Origin: Ustilaginoidea virens
Taxonomy: Eukaryota; Ascomycota; Sordariomycetes; Hypocreales; Clavicipitaceae
Length of the DNA: 64,000 nucleotides
Direction of reading: 5' to 3'
Assembly: GCF_000687475.1 (NCBI RefSeq)
Contig: NC_057322.1
Span: 806,001-870,000 of the forward strand
Shown piece by piece: positions 1 to 11,245 of the stretch (its first letter is position 1; each line of letters starts with the position of its first letter). The notes under the pieces were generated by a model that ran no database searches, was not told the origin of the DNA, and saw only the letters and a program-made list of their open reading frames with translations. A program made the position numbers and the translations under genes.

Positions 1-1174
1 ATTGGAAAGCGAAGCGCCAAAGTCATCACGTTCAGCGACTTGGCAGGCCACGAAAAATACCTGAGAACGACGGTTTTCGGCCTGCTTTCGAGCAGCCCCA
101 ACTACTGCCTGCTCATGGTGGCGGCCAACAACGGCCTGGTCGGCATGAGCAAGGAGCACCTGGGCATCGCGCTCGCCCTCAACGTCCCGGTCATGGTCGT
201 CGTCACCAAGATTGACATTTGCCCCCCCAACATCCTCGAGGAGACAATCGCCCAAATCACCAAGATTATGAGAAGCCCCGGCGCCCGGAAAGTGCCGACC
301 TTTATCAGGAACCGCGAGGAATGCATCAACACGGCCACGCAGTTTGTCAGCCACAGGATATGTCCCGTCTTCCAAGTGTCCAACGTCACGGGCGAGAACC
401 TGGACCTGGTGCGCGCCTTTCTCAACATCCTCCCTCACCACGGCAGGTACAACGCGGACGCGCCGTTCGAGTTCCACGTCAACGACACGTTCTCGGTGCC
501 CTTTACCGGCACGGTGGTCTCGGGCGTCGTCAAGTCCGGCGTGATTCACGAGGGCGACAATGTGCTGGTAGGGCCCGATTCGCTCGGGCAGTTCGCCTCG
601 ACGGCGATCCGGTCCATTGAGCGAAAGAGGATCCGGACGCCGGCCGCAGTCGCGGGCCAATCGGCCTCTTTTGCCCTGAAGAAGGTGAAGAGGAAAGACG
701 TGAGAAAAGGCATGGTTGTCCTGCCCAAGCTGGAGGGCCAGGCAAGTCCCAAGGTGTACAAGGAGTTTGTTGCCGAAGGTGCGTCGTGCCGTGCCTCTGA
801 TGTTAGCTGTCGCCGATTTAACGCGCGGGGGTCTAGTCTTGATCCTTTCCCATGCCACGACCATCAAGAAGAAGTATCAGGCAATGCTGCACGTCGGGCC
901 CGTCTCCCAAACCTGTGCCATTATCGACATTGACCGGGAACTGATACGGACCGGCGACAGGGCCACTGTGGCCTTTCGGTTTGTCCAGCGTCCCGAGTAC
1001 TTGGCGCCGGGCGATCGGCTGCTTTTCAGAGAAGGCCGCACCAAGGGACTGGGTATCGTGAAGGCGGTTGGTTACGACCCCAACCACCCGCTGACGGGGA
1101 AGCCTACAGATTATGACGCACCTAGGGATGGAGAACAGTCCCACGCGGGGCAGGGGGTAGGGGTAAGTGCTTAG
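1..1174 (+). CDS. GTPBP1/GTPBP2-type translational GTPase, 3' part (5' end outside window)
   Basis: Partial gene, open from the first base; exons <1-778 and 837-1174 with a 58-nt intron (GTGCGT donor, TTTAAC branch, TAG acceptor). Splicing keeps the frame (KEFVAE then VLILSHATT). Visible motifs are the G3 box DLAGHE (bases 37-54) and the G4-like TKID (about 208-219), followed by an EF-Tu domain-2-like beta barrel (VPFTGTVVSGVVKSGVI) and a domain-3-like C-terminus (FVQRPEYLAPGDRLLFREG). DLAGHEKYL followed by TTVFG is characteristic of the GTPBP1/AGP-1 branch rather than EF-Tu or eEF1A. GTPBP1-family proteins are eEF1A-like GTPases linked to mRNA surveillance and aminoacyl-tRNA delivery in animals; the fungal role is inferred. 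The P-loop should lie just upstream of the window. Confidence 0.88.
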
Positions 1175-1227
1175 GTTTTCACGGGGATATTTTAACAAAG
1201 ACAGCTTCGGTCTGTATCATCTTGTGG

Positions 1228-1258
<31 letters not shown>

Positions 1259-2355
1259 ATTCCTCTTCTCTTTCGTTTCACGGGACTATTGAATGGTGGT
1301 AGCCCAAGGGCACACGGTTGGCGCGCTTGCGTCTAATTTGAGAATGGGAGCATGGTATGGATCAGACATCAAAATAGGGGCGTTTTTCATTTCATCTGCG
1401 TGCCATTGGCAGATAAACCTCGAAACGTGCACTTGCGAGGGAAACCGTACGTGAGGGCCGCAGCAGCACGGACGAGCAGACAAGTCCCACCAAGGCGATG
1501 ACAACAACGCCAGCAGCACATCAACAGCGGCGGCACGGCGTGCATTTCGAAGCCTTTCCCTGCTACGTAGGGTATCGATAAAAAAATGTCGCTTCCGTCC
1601 GTGTCGCATCTATATACACGCCGGGCATCAAGTAGACGAGCTGGCAACTTGTCGGCAGCCGCACGTTCTGCAGTGTCGTGGGGAGAATCCGCCCGCAATC
1701 GTGCAGTCACAGGGCATTCGCGCCCACGGGTTGCAACGGCTGATGCAGAGAAACGGTTGCGTCAAAAGGACGCAATAACAAGCCGTGCGGACAGGACAAC
1801 CAGCGCTGTTTGCAGGGCGGCGATTCGCGGCCACGTGGGGTTTTTGTTCTCCCTCTTCTTCTTCCCTTCTCTCTTTTTTTCCCCCTCTTTTTTGTCTTTT
1901 TTTTGTTGTTCTTTCTCCCCCGACTGGAAAAGACGAGCAAGGGGCATCCTCTGGAGCGCGGTGTGTTGGGTAGGCATCCAGATTCTTCCAGGGCTTGCAG
2001 CTGTAGACGTCGCTTGGGAATCAGCAGGTGGTGGTGGGTGGACCAACCAATAACGAAACGGGCCGCCATTTCAGTCGCCAGTTCCACTGCAGCCGGCTTG
2101 CCGAGGGGTTTTTTGCTGCAGCACCTGGTCAATAATCGCCTTTGCCCAGGCGCTGTGTGGAATCCAGGGTGACAGACACCACCGCTCGAAGCTTGGGGTG
2201 CCGTTGATGACGCCAGTCACGCGCCGTGGCTCGCGGATCTGGCGGCCGTTCGGATAACCTCGCCGACATTTTGCCCATGTTGAAGCCAGGGCCATGATAC
2301 ATAACAAGGTCAGGCTTGAACGAGGGGCCGTGGCAGCTGGTGCGGTGCGAGCTTT

Positions 2356-2386
<31 letters not shown>

Positions 2387-4911
2387 TTTCTTTTATTTCC
2401 CTACCTCATTGGAAGAACGGGCCCGTCACTGACAGGTTGACGGAGAATATACATGGACGAGGCACGTAGGAGCAGACGGGACATGGATTCGACGTTGACG
2501 GCAGGGAGTAAAAGTCCGGTGTCGGTGCGTAATCCTTGACGTGCCGTGCTGGGGGCGAGCACATCTGGCCTGGTAGACTCGACGCGGCAGCTGGTGCGCC
2601 CCGCAAGAATTGATTTGATGCCATCCATGGCTGAAAGCCTGAAGGCTACAATGTACGGAGTAGCGGTGCCGGATTGCCAGTAGGCTCCAGACTCCAGGCC
2701 CCAGGCCCCAGGCTCTAGCGGAGAACAGCGGAGAACCACGGCACCGGCGGCAAGGCATGGGTGGACCCAGGTCAAGCAGGAGCGGCGCAGCAACATGTCA
2801 ATTACGTAGGCGCCTGCCCGCCTGACGAAGCTGCTGGAAGACGCCCGGCATGATCCGCATCGCATCATTGATGCCTAGGCTTACCTTTACCTGACGATGC
2901 AGCATTTCAGCGGCTGACAGAGGTGCATGTGCATTTGCCTTGACCGCTGCCTTGAAGCCCTCTTGTCTGTCCAGGAGCGCGTCCATGTCGTGTTGTCTTG
3001 TCGTCAGTCAGGTCAGTGTCTCGTTGTCGACCGACCAAGCGGATCAGCAAAGCCTCGCATTTCACTTGCCCCCCCCCCCCCCCCCCCCAGGTCCCTAACG
3101 TCCCGGCCTCGCCTCGCGTCTCCTCGTTTCCTTTTTACCACGCAGCCTGTGTGCCATCTCGTCTGCACGGTACTGCGACCTGCCCCTGGTCGAAGAATCA
3201 GCCTCGTCATTGATCCCCCAACTACCCATCTATCTGTGCCGGCGGCCCTTTTGGTGGCTTTTTTGGTGGCGCCGTTTCGGCAGAGGCGGAACGGATTGAG
3301 CTCGATGAGCATCTCCCCATCGGAAGCCATCATCGGGCTAGCGAGGCGAAGTCCGGGCAAGGAGACGAAAAACTTCGCTTCGTCGCCAACTGCCGTCCGT
3401 CTGTCGGCACAGGCGAAACCTGGCCCAACAAAAAGGGCAGACAGACCCGATCATTCAGTCCCGACTCTGGTCAATTCTCTCTCCTTTCTTCAACTCCGAG
3501 ATTCGACGACTACGACAACGACGACGACGCGGTGACAGTTTTGCTTTGGTTCCAGACTACCAGGCCCTTTTTACAGTTGCTGACAAAACCCTGCCGTCGC
3601 GACCGTCTGGTTTGGTCCGCTCTCGTTTACGGTTTAGCGGCAACAGCCTCCACTGTCGTCCACTGTCGTCCAAGTCTGAACCGTCAGGTGCCATTGAACT
3701 CAACTATTTTCTCTGGGTACGCCGTACTTGCCGCTACATCGCGCCACTGGCAGTGAAGCTCAAGCTTCAAGCAGACGACGTACATACGTCCTCTCCTCGG
3801 GTACTCTTCCACGGCCGTCTGAAGAAGCAACGGTCCTCGACGAGGCAGATTGCCAAGGTGAGAAGAAAATCTCTTTCGTTGTCCCAACGCATTGTTGCCT
3901 TCACCAAGGCTCCGCCCAACCCCGTGCTTCTTCGCGTTTGGTCCGTCGTTACATCGCGCCCGCTGTTTTAGTTTTACCCTTGCAATGGCAATCAAATACC
4001 GTGCACATCCATGCCTGGCTGTGGAGTTTTTTTGCCGATCTTGGCGACGTTCTGAAATCGGGTGGGATTGTGTCTTCCCAGTCATTGGTGGTGGTCTCAG
4101 GCAAGCGTCAAGAACCAAGCAAGCCGTGCGTGATTGATCTTTTCTCTTCCCTCGCTCTTCTTCTTCATCTCCCTTCCCCCTCCCCTCCTCTTTGGTCTTG
4201 CAGAGTTCGAAACCATCTACGTATTCATTGGGTTGCGCCTGCACCAGTTGCCAGGTTGTCGTGGTTGCTTCCACAGCGTTAAGCCTCCTGCTAGTTCGCA
4301 ACGCGAGCACAATTGGCTGACTAGTTGTTGGCCTCAGCCCACCGCCAGACAACCCCCCGGATTCCCCAGAGTAGCTTCATTCTCCATCCGTTACGGTTTA
4401 CCTGACCAGCGTCGGGGGTGTCTGGGCTTCGTGCCTTGTCAGGTCGACCCTGTGTAGTACACTGTGCCGCAAGTACGGGGGCTCGGCTGCCTCGATGACG
4501 GCAGACCACACGCCCTTTGGCCAGATCCGGTCAGCAACAGACTAGCCAGGTACGGTGGCCAGGCCAGGCCAGGCCAGGCCAAGCCAGACCAAGCCAGACC
4601 AAGCCAGACCAGTAGTTCCATTTCAAGTTGGCCTGGGACGGAAGAAGAATAGGAGGGAGAGGAGAACTGAACCATATTAGAGTCGAAAAAAACGGAAAAA
4701 AAAAAAAAACCCCCGAAAAGAAAAAAGAAGAGATGACCAGCCCTGACTTCCCCCTTTCCCCCTTTTTCGATTCTTTTGAATCCTTGCTTCACATTGGCAC
4801 CCCGTCTCACAGTTGGAGTCGGGTCATTGCCTCCGCCTCCCCCATCGAGGGAATGCGCATGCGCCCCAGAAAGACAAGTCGGGAGATCGGCCTTGTTGAC
4901 GCAAAACCATC
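1175..4911. other. long intergenic/5'-leader region without a recognisable gene
   Basis: No ORF here resembles a known protein. It holds T tracts at 1228-1254 and 2358-2385, a C tract at 3069-3088, and long CT-rich stretches from about 3450 to 4900 that look like the promoter and 5' leader of the arrestin gene. An intron-like segment lies at about 4126-4202 (GTGCGT start, pyrimidine-rich tract, TTGCAG end), compatible with a 5'-UTR intron, but nothing in the sequence proves it. A GGCCA/GACCA-type short repeat lies at 4552-4614. Confidence 0.5.
4552..4614. repeat. short tandem repeat, GGCCA then AAGCCAGACC units
   Basis: Four GGCCA pentamers are followed by three AAGCCAGACC-type decamers, about 300 bp upstream of the arrestin start. 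The pentamer unit resembles the GACCA array at about 31.8 kb. Confidence 0.8.
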
Positions 4912-7900
4912 ATGTCAGCTCCGCGGCACCAACATCGCTCTCGTCGATCAGGTACCTGGCTCTCCGCCGACGGTATCGGCATCTTCTACCGACCAGAGCC
5001 CCGCGCCAGTCAACTAGCCTCCTCCATCGTGCACTTTCCTTCGCCGCTCATCGGTCCCAGAAGAACTAGACCGCACGCTGTTCACATTGTCTCGTTCCCG
5101 GCTGGCTACGTCCCTCGCGAGCTACGACCCGACCCAAAGCCTGGTGGAAGACGGCGGAGAAGGCGGAGGCTGCAAAGACTGCGCAGCAGGCAATCCAGCT
5201 CGAATCTCGACTATTCCGCCACCTCCTCGACAACGGGCGCCGGCACGACGAGGACGACGGCGACGACGACGACGAGGACGACGACGACCTCCACCACCCC
5301 CACCACCAGTCGCCGCCACAGGAGCCAGGCATTGCATCGCAAACAGTCCTTGAGCTCATCGCAACTGCTGCCGCCCGTTGTGGGCAAGTTCATCGCGTCC
5401 TTCTGGGGACGTGCAGTCCTCAAGGCTGAAGACCCGCCACTTGTTGTTGCCCCAGCAGTCCCAGCAGTCCCAGCGGCCGCCGCATTGGCCGCAGCATTGT
5501 TGCCTCCTCCCCCGGCCTATGACGAAACTGTTCACGGCCCGGCCGCGCAACCCCAACCAACAGCGCCCCACACCCAGCGCCCGACTCCGTCACTTGGCTC
5601 CTCGTCGTCGTCGTCGTCGTCGTCGTCGGCGTCGCGCTCACGCCAGCCAGAAAACATGACGGTCGCCAACAGCGTCTCCCTTTGTCCCTCCTCGCACAAC
5701 CTCGCGGACCATCGCATCAGCCTCATGCCGACCCGCTCGCCAAAGTCGGCAAGGTCTACCGTCAGCTCGCTCGTGACCGACGTCCCAAAGCCTGTCGCCA
5801 GCGGCAGCGGTGTCTCGTGCTCTATCCTCCTCGCAGAGCGCAACATCTTCCTTCACGGGTTCGATCACGACGGCCGACTTCCTCGGGACGGTGAGGGCGG
5901 AACTGCTCTGCTGCGCGGCAAGCTGCAGCTCAAGGTGACCAAAAATGTCAAACTCAAGGCCATACAGCTAAAGCTGCTGGGCCGCGCGCGCACAGAATGG
6001 CCCGAAGGCATCCCGCCAATGAAGCAAGACGTCTTTCAAGAGGAGAGCCTGCGGACCCAGGTGCTGACCTTTTTCAACGTCATGCACGACGGCTGGGAGA
6101 CTGAATTCGGCAACCAATGCACCTACAAGCTCAAGACGGGCTCGGCAAACTCGAGCAGCACGAGCTTGACGGATCTCTCACACGCGCAACGCCCGGGCAC
6201 CCTGCTGCCTTCTTCCGCCACGCCGAGGGGCAGCTTAACGGCGAGGGACATGAAACGGCTCTCTCTTCAAAGCATACAGTCGCGTAGCTTTGGCAAGGGC
6301 GAGAATGGCGTCGCGACCGCGACGCAGGCCAAGGGATTCAAGGTCTTTTACCCTGGTACGTACGATTACTCCTTCGAGCTCCCCATCGACCACCACCAGT
6401 TGGAAACCACCAAGCTGTTGTACGGGTCGGTCAAGTGGGAGCTCCATGCCAGCATTGACCGAGCTGGCGCGTTCAAGCCCAACCTGCACGGCACCAAGGA
6501 GGTCTCGGTTGTTCGCTTGCCGGACCAGCTGTCCCTGGAAACCACGGAACCCATCTCCATCTCGAGGCAGTGGGAAGATCAGCTTCACTACGACATTGTC
6601 ATCTCTGGCAAGAGTTTCCCGATCGGTTCCAAGATCCCCATCGCCTTCAAGCTCACTCCCCTGGCCAAGGTCCAGGTCCACAAGTTCAAGGTCTACGTCA
6701 CCGAGTCCATCGAGTACTGGACAAGCGACAGGCGAGTGACGCGAAAGGACGGCGGACGCAAGATTTTGCTGATTGAGAAGGTGGCGGGGAAACCGCTCGA
6801 CTCCAACTGGGCCGCATCCGAAGTCAACACGCTTTCTGGGGGCGAGCTCTGTCCAGAGCAGCGCCGCCAAGCAAGGGAGATTGCGCAGGCGCGGAGGGCG
6901 CGGGAAGCGGAAAGGCAAGGTAGGCCTGTGGAACCCTTGCCGGAACCTGCCAACAACTTGCTCGGCGACCTCGATCTCGGCCTGGAGCACATGTGGGGGT
7001 CTACCGAGATTGAAGCAAACGTACAGCTTCCTACTTGTCAGATGATGGCCAAGGACAAGAGCCTCAGGCTACATCCAGACTGTAGCTGGAAAAATGTCAA
7101 TGTCTATCACTGGATCAAGGTGAGTTTTCACGCACGCACGCACGCACGCACGCACACCAGTCGAGAGTTGCGGTTTGAATGATTACATTGTTGACTTGTG
7201 TGGTTGTTTCTTTTTCTCCCTTCATTCCCCACGCTTAGGTTGTCTTGAGGATTAGCCGCATCGATCCCCAAGATGCTACTGGAACCAAGCGCAGACACTT
7301 TGAGATCAGCATCGATTCACCGTTTACTGTGCTCAATTGCCGCGCAACGCAGGCAAACACAAACTTGCCCGCCTACTCGAACCCGACCAGTCAGCCCGCC
7401 CCGTGTCAGTCTGCCTGCGGCTGTCCCGATGCCGCAACGCTTGCCGGCGAAGGCCCCCCGGGTTCATCTACCGGCACCCTCGCAGGCGTCGATTTGAGCA
7501 ACGAGGCCCTCCCTGCCCCACCACGAGCAGCTCACCTGGCGCACTCGACGAGTTGGACGACCTCGAGGACGACGGCGGTGACGAACCCGGCAGCCGATGT
7601 TGGGGGTACTTGGTCTCGACATGTGGGACATGTGGTGGATGCGGAGAATCAAGGCGAACCCCGGCCGATCCACCTGCTGCGGGTGCCTAGTTTTCAGCCT
7701 CCTGCGTTTGACGACGACACGGCACCACCGCCCGCGCCTGTTTTGGCGACGGAAGACGGGGACGGGAACGGGAACGGGAACGGGGAAGCAACCGACGCGC
7801 CTCTGATGACGCCGCCTCCCCAGTACGACGTCGTGGTGGGGACGCCGAGCGTGGACGGCCTAGCTGATTACTTTGCTCGGCTGGCGGACTACGGGTATGA

Positions 7901-8075
7901 GAACGAGGACGGCCACGAGTGGGAATCTGAAGATTCGGACGGACAGCCGGCGAGAATATTGGATCGATCCGGGAGGGTCAATGTTCGAAACCCTAGGACG
8001 CCAGGAGGGCGCATGCCCAGCAGGAGCATGGAGATGACTCGACCCAGGGTCAACTTGGCGAACGGGGCAGAGTGA
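4912..8075 (+). CDS. alpha-arrestin of the CreD/Rod1/Rog3 type with PPxY motifs
   Basis: Two exons, 4912-7119 and 7239-8075, give 1,014 aa; the 119-nt intron (GTGAGT...TTAG) contains an ACGC tetranucleotide run. Splicing joins YHWIK to VVLRISR, a typical arrestin-C strand. The arrestin fold runs from about residue 300 to 820 (ILLAERNIFLHG, FYPGTYDYSFELP, IPIAFKLTPLAKV). The tail has PPQY near residue 927, the motif that recruits Rsp5/HulA HECT ubiquitin ligases; a second PPAY lies near residue 203. Such proteins adapt the ligase to plasma-membrane transporters for endocytosis, and CreD links to carbon catabolite repression in Aspergillus. The first 300 residues are low complexity (Arg/Thr, Ala/Pro, Ser runs), so the start is uncertain; the ATG at 5656 is the main alternative. 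The arrestin core is certain, the exact orthologue is not. Confidence 0.85.
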
Positions 8076-8492
8076 GGGAGTCGAGTAGAAAGACGGGGGG
8101 TTGCAAGGGAAGAGAGGAGCTACCTTATGACTTTTGTGTGTGTGTGTGTGTGCGTGTGTCTACCGGGAAGCAGAGATTTGTGGCGTGGTCCATATATGGG
8201 GCGTTGGGGGATTGTCATGTTGGCTTGAGACGAGTCCTGGTTGCTGCCTTGTCGCAGGTGATGGTGCAGGCTAAGCGGGCAGGTCTGAAGACGCAGAAGG
8301 AGAGGGACAAAGAAGCAGGCGAAGCAATGAAACAAGGTGCCTGGCGAAAGCAAGGTCCGAGGCAGAAGCAATGAAACGACGTGCCTGGCGAAAGCAAGGT
8401 CCGAGGCAGAAGCAAACAGTGACGACGCGCGGTGCCACCAACGCCGCCAGCCTGGCGACGGCGACAAGTCCCAAGACGCGTCGACAAGCCGT
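8076..8492. other. convergent 3' region between arrestin and NUDIX genes
   Basis: About 417 bp separates two convergent stop codons. It contains a TG dinucleotide run (8135-8159) and a 44-bp direct repeat. No gene was seen. Confidence 0.7.
8321..8418. repeat. 44-bp tandem duplication
   Basis: Two near-identical 44-bp units start at 8321 and 8365 with GAAGCAATGAAAC, followed by a partial third unit at 8409. Only a few bases differ between the first two, pointing to a recent duplication in the shared 3' region. Confidence 0.85.
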
Positions 8493-9061
8493 CTACGCCG
8501 CCTCGTCTTGCCAATCACCGGCACCGGCATCCCCGGCATCCCCGGCATCCCCGGCACCCCCGTCCCGCAAAGCAAACCCGCGCAGCAGCACGGCCCTCGC
8601 GCCCGGCGCAAACACGAGCCTCCTCCTACCGCGCGCCTCGCCGCGGCGCACCTCGTCGGCCGTCACCCACAGCCAGTCCTGGTGCTCGCGCGGGTCGAGC
8701 CGCACGCCGGGCTCCCCCACGTCGGCGTCGGCGTCGGCGTCGACCTCCACCTCCACCTCGAGGACGAACCGGCCGACCAGCCTGCCGGCGCGGGTGACAA
8801 ACGCCGGCGGGCGGGCTACCAGGCGGGCGAAGCGGCGGGCGGCCAGGCCCGTCTCCTCGCGCAGCTCGCGCGCGCAGCCCTGCAGGATGGTCTCGGGGGC
8901 GGCGTCGACCGCGCCGCCGGGGGGCTCCCACGTCCCGGGGAGGGAGTCGGCCGCCGCGCGCTGCAGGACGAGCGCGCGGCCGGAGGGGGCGAAGACCAGG
9001 GCGGAGGTGGCGACGGCGTCCCAGGGGAGGGAGTGGGTGCGGAGGTAGCTCGCGGGGGGGA

Positions 9062-9093
<32 letters not shown>

Positions 9094-9173
9094 TCGTGCG
9101 AGGCAGCCGGGGTGGTGTCGGAGGCGGTCGGGGTGGTGTCGAAGGCGGCCGGGGTGGTGTCGGAGGCGGCCAT
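8493..9173 (-). CDS. NUDIX (MutT-type) hydrolase
   Basis: Single exon, 226 aa, with the only Met at the start. The Nudix box lies around residues 85-110: GGAVDAAP, then ETILQGCARELREETGL. The E-x7-RELREETGL core is intact and should bind the divalent metal; the glycine-to-first-glutamate gap is six residues rather than the usual five. The surroundings (SALVFAPSGRALVLQR before it, WLWVTADEVRRG after it) fit the fold. These enzymes cleave nucleoside diphosphates linked to another moiety; the substrate cannot be read from sequence. Flanks are low complexity: a DTTPAA-type 24-bp repeat at the N-terminus and GDA repeats at the C-terminus. It converges on the arrestin gene. Confidence 0.88.
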
Positions 9174-9436
9174 TTGGGGGGAGGTGGTGATGCGGGGAGA
9201 CTCGTGGAATTGGGGCTCCGTGCGGGAGGTGGGGAGGAAGTTGACGATGGGTGGTTACGCGTACGGACGGAGGACGGGGCGGAGGTCGGGGCAGGTAGAG
9301 ACAACGGCCGGGGAACACGTGAAGGCTGCCAAGGTGCCAAGTCAGAAGGCGCGGCTTTGCAACGGACCCACCTTTCTGGACAGGCAACGTCGACGGCTCC
9401 GTCACGTGACGCGCGCGTATCCCTTTGGCTGTGTTA

Positions 9437-9840
9437 AGGTGCAGCTTTTGTATCAGACCCACTCTTTGCTAAGTACCTACTAGGTACGGAGTACCCTCCT
9501 GGCAACTGGCCTAGTTACTAAACCTTTATCACTAAATTCCTTATACTAAGAATTCTGGCATTTTTAATAGAGCCAATAAGTGTGATATCTTAGATAATAA
9601 CGCCTTTTCTACCTGCCCGTATCGCTGCTAAGTTAACAGCCTAATAGAGTGGAAATAGCCTCACAGCGCTATGTGCCGGGCCGTATAGGTGCGATAAGTC
9701 CGATGTGCATAGCTCTTTGTAAGTCTGGGAATTGCCGGTACTTATGCCATTGTATTATTTCCCTAGTCTGCTAATGTACCCTTTAATTTACGGTTTTCTA
9801 TTGGCTCAAACCCTGCTGGTCCGTTACAAAAGCTGCACCG
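9437..9840. mobile_element. MITE-like element with about 23-bp terminal inverted repeats and TA flanks
   Basis: The left end (AGGTGCAGCTTTTGTA, from 9437) recurs inverted at the right end (TACAAAAGCTGCACCG, ending 9840); about 23 bp per end with three mismatches by eye. Both ends abut TA (9435-9436 and 9841-9842), the target duplication of Tc1/mariner/pogo elements. The 404-bp interior is clearly more AT-rich than its surroundings and has no ORF, so this is a non-autonomous or decayed copy. It lies about 260 bp upstream of the NUDIX start. Confidence 0.72.
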
Positions 9841-11079
9841 TAACAACAGTCAATGGGATACCGTTTCCCCATAGAACAGCATCCAGTCGGACTTGTCCAG
9901 ATGCCTGACGACTGTCACCAACGCCTGCGTCCGGCGTGCCTGTGGTTCTTTTGCCTGTTGCTGCGAGACGCCTTTGTCTGCTTGGCTCGCTTTGAGCCCC
10001 TTTTGGCAGCAGCAGCAGCAGCAGCAGCCCTCTGGCTTGGTGCGCGACCGTGATGACTGACATTGACGCTGGGCGATTTGGCCTCGGGGAGCGCTGCGAT
10101 GTACGTGCGCACGGCGCTTCTTTGACGCAGCGCGCTTGTGCATCACGGCTGCCACCAGACGTCTTCTAGAATGACCCAGCCAGCGTGTCGGAGCCTCGAC
10201 GCGTCGTGGGTTACGACGGCCACGTTTCGGGGACGCCAGCTGAACAGTGGGCGGGCTGTGATGGAAAGTCCCTGACGCGTTGTAACCGCAGCCATGCCCC
10301 CCTTGTGACTCCCACGGACTGTTTCCAGCGTCGTGGGCGCGAGCGCCGCGGTTGCGAGCGCCGCGTTCTCGGGGTATCCAGCGACAAGGGCCCCGTCACC
10401 ACAGACTCTTTGATTCCTCCCGACGCGTCATTGTAGCCACGTCCCGTGGGATGGCCAGCCCACGTCACCACGTACAGTCTTGCATTGCGCCAGCTCGGGC
10501 ATGTCCATCGCTCGGGACGGCCCGGCAGCGCTAGTCGGGGGGAGCACCTTGCATCTCGCGAGCAAGCCAACGCGCCGGCCATACCAGCGCGACGGCGTTT
10601 AACATGTCATCATCATCATCATCAGCATCATCATCAGCATCATCACATCAGCCGCGGCTGTCAACCAGGATCAGGGTTCCGCGCCAGGGAGGCACCTAGC
10701 CTGACCTAGGTTGCTACGCCGGGGCGTAGCAGTTGGCCACTCCCGTCGTGCATGCTTGCCAGGCGCCGTCGTAGACTGAGCAGAAACAAAACCAAGCAAC
10801 GAGTTGCCAGCGAAAAGCGAAAAGAACGGCCCTTGGCATGGCATGGCATGGTATGACGTGTCCGCGCCAAGCTGGCCAGCATGACTCGCCGGCACCTATC
10901 CACGCTGCGCAATGGGTATCTCGGTAAATTCAAAGATTTAGCTAATGCCAATACTTGACGCATGACCCAGACGTCCTAGGGCCGGTGCAACATTCAACAG
11001 GCAACGGGCAGCAGGCAACAGCAACAGCAACATTCAACAGGCAACAGGCAACATCACCAGCAACATCACCAGCATCGCC

Positions 11080-11140
11080 AACACCAACACCAACACCAAC
11101 ACCAACACAACACCATCACCATCACCATCACCATCACCAA
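11080..11140. repeat. CAACAC and CATCAC microsatellites
   Basis: A run of CAACAC-type hexamers passes into CATCAC-type hexamers about 110 bp downstream of the C2H2 gene's stop. Confidence 0.8.
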
Positions 11141-11245
11141 CAGCACCGACAGACACAAATGGCAAGCCAGCAACTTGACCCTCGACTTCTCGCGGCTCTC
11201 TCCGCCAAATCAACCAGACACGACCGATACAAACCCCCCTCCACC

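Larger units (their letters stand above)
9174..11245. other. intergenic region with an inverted-repeat element and simple repeats
   Basis: No protein gene was recognised. The AT-richer element at 9437-9840 is listed separately. Also present are a CAG run at 10008-10027, a CAT/CAG run at about 10606-10647, and CAACAC plus CATCAC runs at about 11080-11140 just past the stop of the transcription-factor gene. The right half probably holds that gene's 3' flank. Confidence 0.6.
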
